Positions 33,966 through 45,348 of a stretch of 64,000 nucleotides of DNA are shown one piece after another. Origin of the DNA: Psoroptes ovis (taxonomy: Eukaryota; Arthropoda; Arachnida; Sarcoptiformes; Psoroptidae); the NCBI GenBank assembly GCA_002943765.1, contig PQWQ01000005.1, forward strand, positions 1,674,001-1,738,000. The letters are read 5' to 3'. Position 1 is the first letter of the stretch, and each line of letters opens with the position of its first letter. The notes beneath the pieces are model-generated. The model searched no databases. It saw nothing but the letters and a program-made list of their open reading frames with translations, and was not told where the DNA came from. The position numbers were made by a program, and so were the translations under genes.

Positions 33966-36900
33966 ATGTTTATTAAAAAATTAATTATCGATGGCTTCAA
34001 ATCTTATGGTAAACGTGTCGAGATTACTGATTTTGATCCATCATTCAATGCCATTACTGGTTTTAATGGCAGTGGAAAATCCAACATTTTAGATGCCATT
34101 TGTTTTGTTCTTGGTCTTTCTAAATTAGAACTCGCTCGATGTCATACATTAAATGATTTGATTTATAAAAATGGTAATGCTGGTGTCAAAACTGCATCAG
34201 TTACAATGGAAATCGATAATAGTGATGGTAAATTTTCTCATAGTGATTATCGTGATTCACCCGTCATTGTTGTAAGGAGAGAGGTTAGTTTTTTTCAAGC
34301 TTGCTTAATCAAGTTTTAAACTGAATTTCCGCTTATTTTCTCAATAGATCAATCTAAGAAATCAATCCAAATATTACATCGAAGGCTTTTGTGTGACTAA
34401 AGAGAAATTGATGGATTTTTTCCAATCAGTCTCATTGAACATTCAGAATCCACATTTTCTGATTATGCAAGGTAAAATTGTAAAGGTGGTATCAATGAAA
34501 CCGACTGAGGTAAATTGATATTGTTGATTACATTGAAAATAGTAATAATTTGAAATTTTTTTACAGATATTATCGATGATTGAAGAAGCTGTCGGTGTAA
34601 GTGTTTATGAAACAAAGAAAAAACATAATCTAATAAAAATTGGTAAATGTGATAATACGTTGAATGAAATCAATTATATGATTGATGAATCGATTCGGCC
34701 AAAATTAGATCAAGTATTAAATGAACAAAAAGTATTGAATGAATATAATCAAATGAAAACCAATTATCAAAAAATGATAAAATTATCGATAGCTATGCGT
34801 TATTTGCATGATAAACGTACAATTGAAACAAGTGATAATAATATCAAAATGAATGAAAATATTATTGAAGAAAAAGAACAAATTAAAGCACAAATCGTAG
34901 ATGAAAATGAAGAGATTGAAAAACAAATTCAAAATTTACAGCATAGTTTGGATAAAAATTCATCGAATGAATTGAAACAATTAGAAGCCGATGTAAATGA
35001 ACAACAAAAAATCATTCAACAAATAATGACCGAAAAGAAAATAAAACAAGATCAAATAGAGTCGGATACAAATGAAATGAAAAATTTGACAACAAAATTG
35101 GAAAATGAAACAAAACTAATGCATAAATCTGAAGCAGAATATAATAAATTAAAAATCGATATTGATAAATTGAAATCAGATTTAGAAATGAATGAAAAAC
35201 AATTACATCAAGCGGAAAATAATTTAGAAGCAATAAATTTTGGTAAATCGAAAAATGTTGATTGTAATGATGGTGAACAAGTTACGTTGACACTGACACA
35301 ACAATTATTACAAGCAAAAGATGAATTGAATTTGATTGAATCTAGCATCCATAAATCAAAATTAATGATAAAACAATGGCAAATTGAATTAAAAGATAAA
35401 AGTAAACAGATTGATTTGGATAAAAATACTTATGATCAAATCAATGCTGATATACAAATGAAAGAAAAAGAAATGAAACAATTGGAAAATGATATTGAAA
35501 AATTAGAATTCAATGGAGAACATTTTGATGAAATCAAATTGAAAATACAAGAATTAAAACAAAATACATCGAAATTAACCGATAAGTTGAATGAATTAGT
35601 ACCATTAGTACCGATGGCAAAATTTAATTATGCAAAATTCATCACCGATGATGATGATATTGATCCAGAACAAATAAATGGTCTTGTTTGCGATCTATTT
35701 GAAATAAATCATCCAGATATACATTCAATAGCCATTGAAAAAGTATGCGGTAATCGTTTATTCAATGTAGTTGTATCTGATGAACAAATCGCCGCTAAAT
35801 TAATAAAAAGAAATCGAACCGAACGTCGTACATATTTACCATTGAACAAAATACAAGGAAGAGATACCGATATGAAAGCATTACGTTTAGCTGAACAAAT
35901 GATTGGTAAAGGTAATGTACATTATGCCATTAATTTGATACGATTTGATCCTAAATTAAAGAATGCAATGCAATATGTATTTGGCGATACAATGGTATGT
36001 CCAAATATGAATATGGCTAAAAAAATTGCCTTCACCTCTGGCATCATGAAACGTGTTGTTACATATGATGGTGAAATATTTGATCCATCCGGTACATTGA
36101 CCGGTGGATCGAACACTGCCAATAGTAAATATGATTCAATATTAACAGTTATCAATACAATAAAAGTAATTGAAAATGAATTAAATATGAATAAAATCTG
36201 TCGACAACAAAATGAATATGAATATGAGCAAATACAAATGAAATATAGAGCATATACGGAAAAAAGTTCAAAATTAAAATTGAAAATAAAAGAAATCGAT
36301 TCATTAAAATTACGACAAAAAGAAACACATTATAATCAATCGCTGGAAGAAATTGAAACGATAAATCAAAATATTCAAAATGAAACAAATTTAATCAAAA
36401 ATGAATATGAATTGAATCGTCAGAATTTGATGGAAAAAATTAAAAATTTAGAATTTAAAATTGAAAATTATGATAAATTCAAACAAAATGAATTGAAAGA
36501 AGCACAAAAAGAGTTGGAAATGGCGCGAAAAACGCTGGAAAAGAATAAAAAATTATTAGATAATAATGAAAAAAATTTCCTAAAGATTGAACAACAAACA
36601 ATATTTCATCAAGAATCAATAAAATTGATTGAAAATCAATTGAAAAATTTACGGCAAAATATTGATAACATAACTGAACATATTGAAAAAATTTTAAATG
36701 AAAATTTGCGGAAAGAAGAAGACAAATATCAATCAATTGAACAAAAATTGAAAATATATAAAGATAATTTAATGAAACAATCAAAAGAAATACAAAAATT
36801 ACAGAAAAAATTAATTGAAAATAATAATAAAATTGATGAAATAATGCGTGAAATTAAATCAAAAACATATGAAATAAATAAAATCAAAGCAGATAAAAAA

Positions 36901-37727
36901 GAATCGACTGAAAACATACAAAAATTATTGAATAAAAATCAATGGATTTTGGATGAAGAAAAATATTTCTATTCAGATCATAGTGAATATCAACTATTAC
37001 GGCAAACAAATACTAATGATGGACAACAAGAATTTCATAAACAATTGAAATTAATTAAAACAAAAATGGAAACAATGAAAAAATTTGTAAACATGAAAGC
37101 AAACATTATGCATGGACAAATACAAAATGAATTTGAAGAATTATTACGTAAACGTGATTGTACATTGAAAGATCGTCGAAAATTGATTCAATATTTGGAT
37201 AAAGTGGAAAAAGAAAAAGATAAAGAGTTACGCAAGGCATGGGAAAAAATCAATGAAAATTTTGGTGCCATATTTTCAACATTATTAGCAAATACAAATG
37301 CACGATTACAGCCAATATCATCGAAAATTCAAGATGGCTTAGAAATCAAAGTATCCATAGGAAATGTATGGAAAGAATCATTATCAGAATTATCTGGTGG
37401 TCAACGTTCATTAGTAGCATTATCATTAGTATTATCATTATTAAAATATTATCCAGCACCACTATATATTTTAGATGAAATTGATGCTGCATTAGATCAA
37501 AGTCATACACAAAATATTGGTATAATGATACGAAAACATTTTAAAAATGCACAGGTTAGCCATTTAGTTTTTTGTCATTAATTTCAATGAATTTCTAATC
37601 TTAATTTCCATTACTACTTTAGTTTATAATTGTATCACTGAAAGATGACATGTTTAACAATGCAAATGTATTGTTTCAAACTAAATTCATCGATGGATAT
37701 TCAACTGTTGAACGTATTGAACTATGA
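33966..37727 (+). CDS. SMC2: SMC2, condensin core ATPase
   Basis: SMC2 pairs with SMC4 as the ATPase core of condensins I and II and compacts mitotic chromosomes. Exons: 33966-34283, 34348-34509, 34567-37554 and 37623-37727; introns 64, 57 and 68 nt; 1190 aa (human 1197). Domains: Walker A GFNGSGKSN (about 32-40) after IIDGFKSYGKR; first coiled coil; hinge (about 520-680, with GTLTGGSN at its end); second coiled coil; signature LSGGQRS (about 1101) and Walker B YILDEIDAALD (about 1125). The block NIQNPHFLIMQGKI and the ending FIVVSLKDDMFNNANVLFQT-type tail identify SMC2 rather than SMC1, 3 or 4. The usual EEAAGT after the first ATPase lobe reads EEAVGVS. Confidence 0.97.
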
Positions 37728-39661
37728 ACAATACTTATAAATGAATGATATGAATCATCATTAAAATTATGATTTGATAATTGACCATTCCGTTGGAGAA
37801 AAGAAAACAGTGAGTCATCGAATATCGTTTGCTCGATTGGAAATTAGATTTTACCAGGAACCAATTTTCAATTTCCTTCTATTTAAAGACTCAAGATTTT
37901 TTAAGGAAAAAATTTATGATACAGTATTAATTTCAAAAGTTATTTTTTTATATAAAAATCATACAAATGTAATTTATTTTATCAAGAAATTAATATGATT
38001 TATCAAATTATTACAAATTATCAAATGAAAATCAATACAAACATCAATAATCAAGGTTATCTTATGTTTGTAGCAGGTATATATTTGAGTCGTATGATTT
38101 TGATAAAATATCTAAATGAAAGATATTGGATATCATAAAAATTTCGAAATAATGTTGGCTGTTATACGATGATGACAATACAATGAAGATGATGACGACT
38201 GCGACTATGATGGTAGTGCAAGCAATAATGATATTGATTTAGAGGTAAATAATAACAATAATAATGGTTGTAATAGTAGGAATTTAATTGAAATTAAATT
38301 TCAAACAATGTCCTTGTTAATATTGCATTTGAATGAATGGATGGATGAATGAATGATTGGATGTACGTACTTTTATTCCCATTTGTGTGTCTGCAAGACA
38401 TTGCATTGCATTGTCTTGATTCACTTCATATTACATTCATATTCATGTATGTGTGTGTTTTCTTGATGGTTGATCGTACGTCAATCGTACACGACCAATA
38501 TATATGATTGATACTGGATATATCATCGAGATTTAGTACGATTTTTTCGCTTGTTTGTTATCAACCATTAATTCCCCGTATTTCAACGATTGTGTGTTTT
38601 AGTCTGTAGAAGATATCGACGACACTGGCAACAAATATTCGAAAAAAATAAGTCGATTTAAATTCCGAGAATTAATGTGAGTACTAATCAATGATAAAAT
38701 TGTTGTTGTTGTTGATCGATTGATTAATTGACATAATTAGCTGATGATTGTGTATTGAACAGTATTCAATTCGGATGATTCGTAAAATTTCGATTTTACG
38801 TAAACAGATTTTTTCTCTGAAAAATTTGACATTCTGTTTTACAAGTTATTATGATTTGATTGAATAATCTTCATAATTTTTTTAAATTCATTCAAATCAA
38901 ATCTTTAATACAACATTACGATCAATTTGAATGGAAAAAAATCAAGTTTCTCTTCATATGAATTAATGATTTTCTTAATTTTCAAAATTTGCATTTGTCA
39001 TTATTATAACGTACTTTGACCAATTTTTTTTTGATCTCGCGATTAAATAGAAATCACAAACTATGAAATTATAATCAAAATATTTCTTGATTCTCTATTT
39101 TATAATTCAAAAACCATTCAGAAATGAATTAGAAGTTTTACACAAGCCTTTTTTCGTGAATTTTCAATTTAAAAAAAAAATTTTTGTAAACAAAGGCATC
39201 AAATTCTACTCGACATACACCTGTTTGTATTGAAATAGTTATAATTTTGACATTTTTTTTATTTCAAAAATTGTCGACAATTTGATTAAATTATTTTGAC
39301 TTTTTTTCAAATGTTTTTTGAATTCAAATCTTGAATCAAGCAAAAAAAAAAAAAAAATACCGGTGATTCTGTGCTTGAAATATACATTAGTCTTATTGAT
39401 CGAAGTGAATCTATTCTTTGGTTATTTGGACAGAAATATACGATTCCGATCATATTCCTACTCGTGTTATATTAATATTGTATTATATAGAATTTAAAAA
39501 AATCATTAATTTCGTGAAAAGAAATTTATAAACAACACAAATATATAGAGACATTCAAAAACGAATTATTCAAGAATTTGTTTTAAATTCTATCCGTTTT
39601 TTTCGTTTGTTTGTCTGATCGTTCATTTATTACTTACTTATTACTGTTTCTGTTAGATGTA
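37728..39661. other. Intergenic, SMC2 3' flank to alpha/beta hydrolase promoter
   Basis: 1.93 kb. There is no clear protein-coding sequence. A GAATGAATGGATG repeat tract lies near 38330-38365, a TG-rich stretch near 38450, and a less AT-rich stretch (about 38590-38678) ends in AAT|GTGAGT, which could be an untranslated first exon of the hydrolase with its donor. Long A/T runs near 39165-39360. Confidence 0.45.
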
Positions 39662-41013
39662 ATGATCGTTATTATTATTTTATTCACATTAATAATATGT
39701 ACATCATTATATTGGATAATATGGTCATTATTACGGCGACAAAAACAACAAAATTATTGTTTAACAAAAAAATTTAATAATTATAATTCATACGGATCAG
39801 ATGCGAATAATGATATAATGTGTCCAGCAAAAACAGCAAATCAACGTCGATTATCATCAGTATTAGTGAAAACAATTACCGTTCATACATGTGTCGGGAT
39901 TTATGATGAACAAATGAAACAATGGCGTCCAGATTTTTATCATTATGCAACGGAAAATGGTTTAGAGCTGACAATTGATTATGTTGATACATTTAATGAT
40001 GTTGAAGATGGTGATAATCAGAAATTCGATAAAACAATCGTTGCTATACATGGTGTTCCCGGTTATTATACACATTTTGATAAATTAGTTGAATTTTATC
40101 GTCAGACAAATGTTCGTGTTATTGTACCGAATTTACCGGATTTTAGCCATACACGTAAAACACGAACATTTTGGCATACAAGTATTGAAAAAGCAACATT
40201 TTTACGTGATTTTCTTTATAAATTAAATGTCAAAACCGTTGATTGTCTTGTTGGTCATTCGTTTGGTGCACAAACAGTTGCAGCTATTTGTGAATATGTA
40301 AATATGATGATGATTTGTTTATTTTGAATGATTGAAAAAATATTAATTATCATTTCTTTTCATGATTACAGCCCGGTGATTTAGAAATTAAATCCATAGC
40401 ATTCTTATCACCACAACCATTATGGGACCCGGTCAGTAATGAAGAAATGTTGAAAGCATTCAAACATAAATCAGAATGGTGGTATACTTTTCTATCATTA
40501 ATGCGTGTACATAAAAAAGCATATAAAAAATTACGTTTTAAAAATATTAATGAATTCCTTTTATTATGTACGATCGGTATTGAAGATGATACACCGAAAA
40601 AATTTGAAAAACGTTTAGATATAATTAAAAGCATGAACATTCCAATTGTAATAATAAATGGTGAAAATGAACGCCTGATATCGAAAACATCACAACAACG
40701 TTTTAATCAATATTTAAATATTGATTCGAATGATATCAAATTTGTTGATAGTGATAAATATGAAAATGATAACAATAATGATGATGATGAAAATATGATT
40801 GACAATGATGATAATGATAATAATATTACTAATGGTAATGGTAATGCCACAGTTATCGATAATGATGATAAAGATTTAAAATTAACGAAAAAATATACAT
40901 CATTCATCATAAAAAATGGTGGACATTTCACTCATTGTAATCATCATATGGTTGCTAATAAAATTATTGATAATTTAATAAATTTTAATCCTTTAAACAC
41001 CGATGATAATTGA
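39662..41013 (+). CDS. Membrane-anchored alpha/beta hydrolase (DUF1057-like)
   Basis: Exons 39662-40297 and 40372-41013 with a 74-nt intron; 425 aa. An N-terminal hydrophobic helix (MIVIIILFTLIICTSLYWII) followed by basic residues suggests a single-pass ER or plasma-membrane anchor. The hydrolase core shows an oxyanion HGVPGYYTHF motif, the nucleophile elbow VGHSFGAQT (Ser in GxSxG) and a late catalytic histidine in NGGHFTHCNHH; the acid probably lies in the region around INGENERL. An Asn/Asp-rich insert (about 40755-40880) separates acid and histidine. It resembles the nematode-rich DUF1057 serine-hydrolase family; the substrate is unknown. The frame is open further upstream, but 39662 is its first ATG. 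Confidence 0.85.
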
Positions 41014-41319
41014 ATTGATACTCGGCAAATAAATACATTGAATTTATTTAATTACATTGAAAAATACTTAATTAATTGTTGAATGACATTTCTTTAATGA
41101 TTTATTATTGTTGAACAATATGTTACCAAGAATTAATAGCTATTAATAATGAAATTTATTGATTTAAAAATTTTAATTAAAATTAAAATAATTTTCTCAT
41201 CTCAAAAATTTGAAAAATATCGATTCTTATCATTGGATGAAAAATCGATTCTATCGATTTTTTTTTTTTGGTCGACAAAAAAAACCTTTGAAAAATCGAA
41301 CGTTTTTTTGGCAGACACG

Positions 41320-41352
41320 CTGCATTCGATTTCTGTGCTTTGTCGAATGCAG
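41320..41352. repeat. Short perfect-stem hairpin
   Basis: CTGCATTCGA (41320-41329), a 13-nt spacer, TCGAATGCAG (41343-41352). The 10-bp stem has no mismatch and is less AT-rich than its surroundings. The function is unknown; the stem is too short for a microRNA precursor by itself. Confidence 0.55.
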
Positions 41353-42032
41353 TCACAAACTTTTGTTCCTAATTTGGTTAAAATTTAATGATTGCTAAGG
41401 TAAGAATTATTAGTTTTTGTCATCGTCAAAATTCTTGAAACCCTTTTCAACGCCGCGTGTCAATGTTTATTGATAACGAACAAAATTGATGCGTGTTTTT
41501 TCGATTACAAAAGGGGAAATTAATTAAGTCTTAATAAAACATTGATATTTATTTAATATTTTAAAATTTGAATATCAATACCTGTATTTTGATACATTTT
41601 TTTTGTTTAAATTTCATTTTTTAGTTACTGAATCATTTTTAGATGATAATTAATGGTGCATATGATCATTTTCAAGAAAAATCAAATCATTCAAATATAA
41701 TCTGGAATTACCTGATCTGAAAAATTCTTGTCGAATTTATAAACTCAAATTTATATTGAAAAATTTTTGATTTCCCGTTCCAATTATAATAAAATATTTT
41801 AATTTTAATTACAATAAAATTTTTAAACTTGAATAATTCATCATTATTAATGGCGTGGTTTCTTGCTTTTTGTGTGCGAAATTTGCCTTTGGCTATTTAA
41901 ATGGCCTAATGTTTGCAAAATGGGGTGAGCAAAACACAAACCTCAACCGAATGGCAAACTGTTGCTTGAATTGTTTTGTGGCCAAACACAACAACGACAC
42001 CTTATTAAATAATGTTTGCATTTGTGCATGCA

Positions 42033-42050
42033 TATGTGTGTGTGTGTGTG
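42033..42050. repeat. (TG)n microsatellite
   Basis: An uninterrupted TG run of about 16 nt following GCATGCATATG. A simple repeat with no sign of function. Confidence 0.8.
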
Positions 42051-42289
42051 TACGTGAATTTGGTGAATCATTACGAACATCTGGTCCATCTGATTTGTTT
42101 TCTTTTGTTCAATGAAATAAACACAAAACAAACACCAACGAAGGTCATTGAAATGAAATGATTATTATTATTCGTATAATTGTCTATTGTTGGCCAAACA
42201 TAAAGACATCTTGAATCATCTTTAGTGGATGATATTTATGATGATTTGCATAAAATTGACCAATTTATCTTGAATTGTATCGAAAAACA

Positions 42290-44454
42290 ATGTTTTTAAT
42301 CAAATTATTACTTATTTCATTATATTTATTTGATAAAATCAATGTAAATAATTGCCACCATGAATTCATCGAAAATGATTATCGATGGTTACATCATCTC
42401 ATATTAGATTCAAATGAAAATTATCAAATAAAATGGTTATTCAATTTGAGTAATGATGATCCATATATCATTTTCAACATTTGTGTTCGAACAAATGGTT
42501 GGTTTGGATTAGGTATTAGCCAAAATGGTCATATGATTGGTAGTGATTTATTGATCGGTTGGTATGATCAACACATTAATCGTTCATTTCTATTCGATTA
42601 TCATGTTGATAATGAGATAATGGTACCTAAATTCGATCAACAACAAGATTGGCAACTGATAAATGGCTATGAAAATGCTACACATACTTGTCAAATAATT
42701 AAAAGATCATTGATTACTTGTGATTATCGTTATGATCAACCGATTACAAATGATGTTATTAAATTAATATGGTCATATAATGATTATGATCCAATCATCG
42801 AAGATTATACATCCGATGATTATTCGAAAATTAAATTTCAAAAACATCGTCATAATCGTCGTGGACATCGAAGTGTACATTTATTGAATTATAAATTTGA
42901 TGATGATAACAATGATTCATATCTGAATACAAATCAAATAAAATCATGGAATATAACATCGAATAATTTCATCATACCAAATGATTCGGATACAACTTAT
43001 TGGTGTAAAATTGTTAGCCCTTCATCTTTGTTGCATAAAAAATCACATGTCATAAAGGTAAACATAAACTATTTGTTTTGTATTTTAAACTAATATTTTT
43101 GTTATTAAACTTAGATTGAACCAATCATATCACCGGCCACCAATGAACCATTTGTTCATCATATGGTATTGTATCGTTGTTTACATCCTAATCCTGAATT
43201 ATTGAATGATTATCTTAATGAATCCGGTATTAATTGTTTCGATTTTGCCAATATGCCATTTGATTTTTTTCATTGTCAATCAATTTATGTGGTATGGACA
43301 ACTGGTGGTGATTCATTTAATCTGCCAAGTGATGTTGGCATACCATTGTTTGATGATCATGAAACAACATATTTCATGTTCGAAATACATTATGATAATC
43401 CTGAATTTAAATCGAACATCATTGATTCATCTGGATTGCGGCTTTATTATATTACAGAAAATTTACGAAAATATGATGCCGATACAGCAACAATGGGCTC
43501 GGTTGTTGATTATCGTTTAATCATACCGGATGGTTTCAAAAATTTTACCATTGCTGGCCATTGTTCACCTGAATGTTTCAGACAAAAAATACCTGTAGAT
43601 GGTTTGAATGTTATTGCTGCATTGCCACATGGCCATAAACATTGTAAGTTTTTTTTTTCATTCGACCTGGTAAAACTTGTCATAATAATTCAATATTTTT
43701 AGTGAAAAGAATCATCGTTAGACACTTTCGTAGTGATAAAGAATTGCAGCCATTAGCCGAAGAGAATAATTATGATTTTAATTTTCAAGATTTTCGCCGC
43801 TTTAATCAACAACGTAAAATAATGCCCGGTGATCAAATTACTGTCGAATGTACATATAATACTGAATTATTGAAACGACCTATTCTGGGTGGTTTGTCGA
43901 CACAAGAAGAAATGTGTATGGTATTCTTAATTTACTATCCACGCATGAAAGGCGTTCGCACCTGTTTAAGCGGCTTGACACCTGAAACAGTAATGAAACT
44001 AACACAAGTGGATCAAGTACGAAAAATAGATGAAAATGATATGAATCCAATCATTATTCGTCCATTAGAATATGCTAATCTAACATTGTCAAGATATGTG
44101 TTGACCAAACAAAAATGGCATCTTTCGAATTTTAATAATAAACAAAATAATCATCATCATCATGATAATAAAGATAATCTAAATCAATTAATCCATTTAA
44201 TACGTTATGCACCACAAAAAGCACAATGTTTTTGGCGTAAAATTGAAGGTATCGATGGGCTGGAAGGTATGGATGAAATTGATGAATTAATCAGCTATCC
44301 TCGATTAAAACAGCCATATATCAAGCCACAAATGAAATGTCATTCGCAACAATATAATCGAAATAATGATCAATCAACGAAATTATCATTGATTTCATTA
44401 TATTTTGTATTAATAATTACTCCGTTTTTCAATATCTTTATTTTGTTCAATTAA
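42290..44454 (+). CDS. DBH-like copper monooxygenase (MOXD1 type)
   Basis: Exons 42290-43057, 43115-43643 and 43703-44454 (introns 57 and 59 nt); 682 aa. Family members hydroxylate small amines or other substrates using two coppers and ascorbate, mostly in the secretory pathway. Domains: signal peptide (FLIKLLLISLYLF), a DOMON domain (TNGWFGLGISQNGHMIGSDL), then the two Cu domains. Copper ligands are visible: FVHHMVLYRC and EIHYDNP for CuH, and PHGHKHLKR plus TQEEMC for CuM. After the core, a hydrophobic C-terminus (LISLYFVLIITPFFNIFILF) could be a membrane or GPI anchor. It matches MOXD1 rather than dopamine or tyramine beta-hydroxylase in overall plan; the substrate is unknown. Confidence 0.9.
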
Positions 44455-45348
44455 AATTGAATATATGAAAATAAATTAACCTAATTTTGATCATAAAATA
44501 TCAAATCATTTTGATGATGATGATCATCATCATCATCAACAAACAAACAAAGAAACATCATTCATTTGAATTCAGTTTGCTCTAATTTTTAAAAATTAAA
44601 TTGTTCTTAATTTCTTGCTGCAAATTTTCCTTTGTTTTCAATAATCAGATACATTAATCACAGTCACAGTGAAATATGTTGGCCATTAATTTCAGGCCAA
44701 CATAATTCAGTGGTGGCCAAATAAGCCTTGAATTTCTTTGAAAAAATCTTGACAGTGACGAAAAAGCCACAGTTTGAGCTACGTTGAATTCAATTATTCA
44801 AAACAACCGTTGATTCAAACACAGTAATCAAAAGTCTTTTTATGACAGCTTGACAACACATTTTGTTCAGCCGCAGACGCAATGTGATCGTCTTCGACAT
44901 ATAGCGACTTTTGCGGTGCGGATGATGCACCAATTTTGATTAAAATTTTCTCAGAATAATTACGCAAATTAGCACAAGCAAATGTTTAAAAGGAATAAAA
45001 TTATGTCTAAGATGTTTATTTTTAGAAAAACACAATTCACAATTCATTCATTAATTCATTTACATATTCATTTATTCAAATGATTACACATTCAGTGAGA
45101 ATTCAATTACAAATCAAAACATTTTGAACAATGAATAATTACTGCTGCTGCATCATTATTCATTCATATTTCATTATTTATTCGTTTTCATTTACCAGAA
45201 AAAAATGATTTCATTGTTTTTCATTCATTTTTATTGTAACCCTTTATTTTCTATATTTTTTCAATGATTAGTTAATAGAATATTAAGAATTTCAATTATA
45301 GAAATCCTTTATTTTAACCTTTAATCATATCGCACAAATAATTTGAAT
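44455..45348. other. Intergenic, MOXD1-like gene to MIF4G gene
   Basis: 894 nt with no coding sequence. AATAAA at about 44469 serves the MOXD1-like gene. There are a GAT/ATC inverted triplet tract (44511-44538) and a perfect 10-bp-stem hairpin (44675-44704). Confidence 0.5.
44675..44704. repeat. Perfect inverted repeat TATGTTGGCC / GGCCAACATA
   Basis: 10-bp arms at 44675-44684 and 44695-44704 with a 10-nt spacer. A further TGGCCAAA lies just downstream (about 44714). It is about 650 nt before the MIF4G gene start. It could be a regulatory dimer site or a fold-back remnant. Confidence 0.55.

Larger units (their letters stand above)
41014..42289. other. Intergenic, hydrolase to MOXD1-like gene
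   Basis: 1.28 kb without a supported gene. It contains a hairpin with a 10-bp perfect stem (41320-41352), a T run near 41262-41273 and a (TG)n microsatellite (about 42033-42050). The stretch 41840-42050 is less AT-rich and may be the promoter of the next gene. Confidence 0.45.

Noticed and set aside
37774..37998. 74-codon plus-strand frame after SMC2
   Set aside because: It starts in the SMC2 3' flank, is Phe/Lys-rich and has no family match.
41320..41352. microRNA precursor
   Set aside because: A 10-bp stem with a 13-nt loop is far shorter than a pre-miRNA, and flanking pairing is poor.
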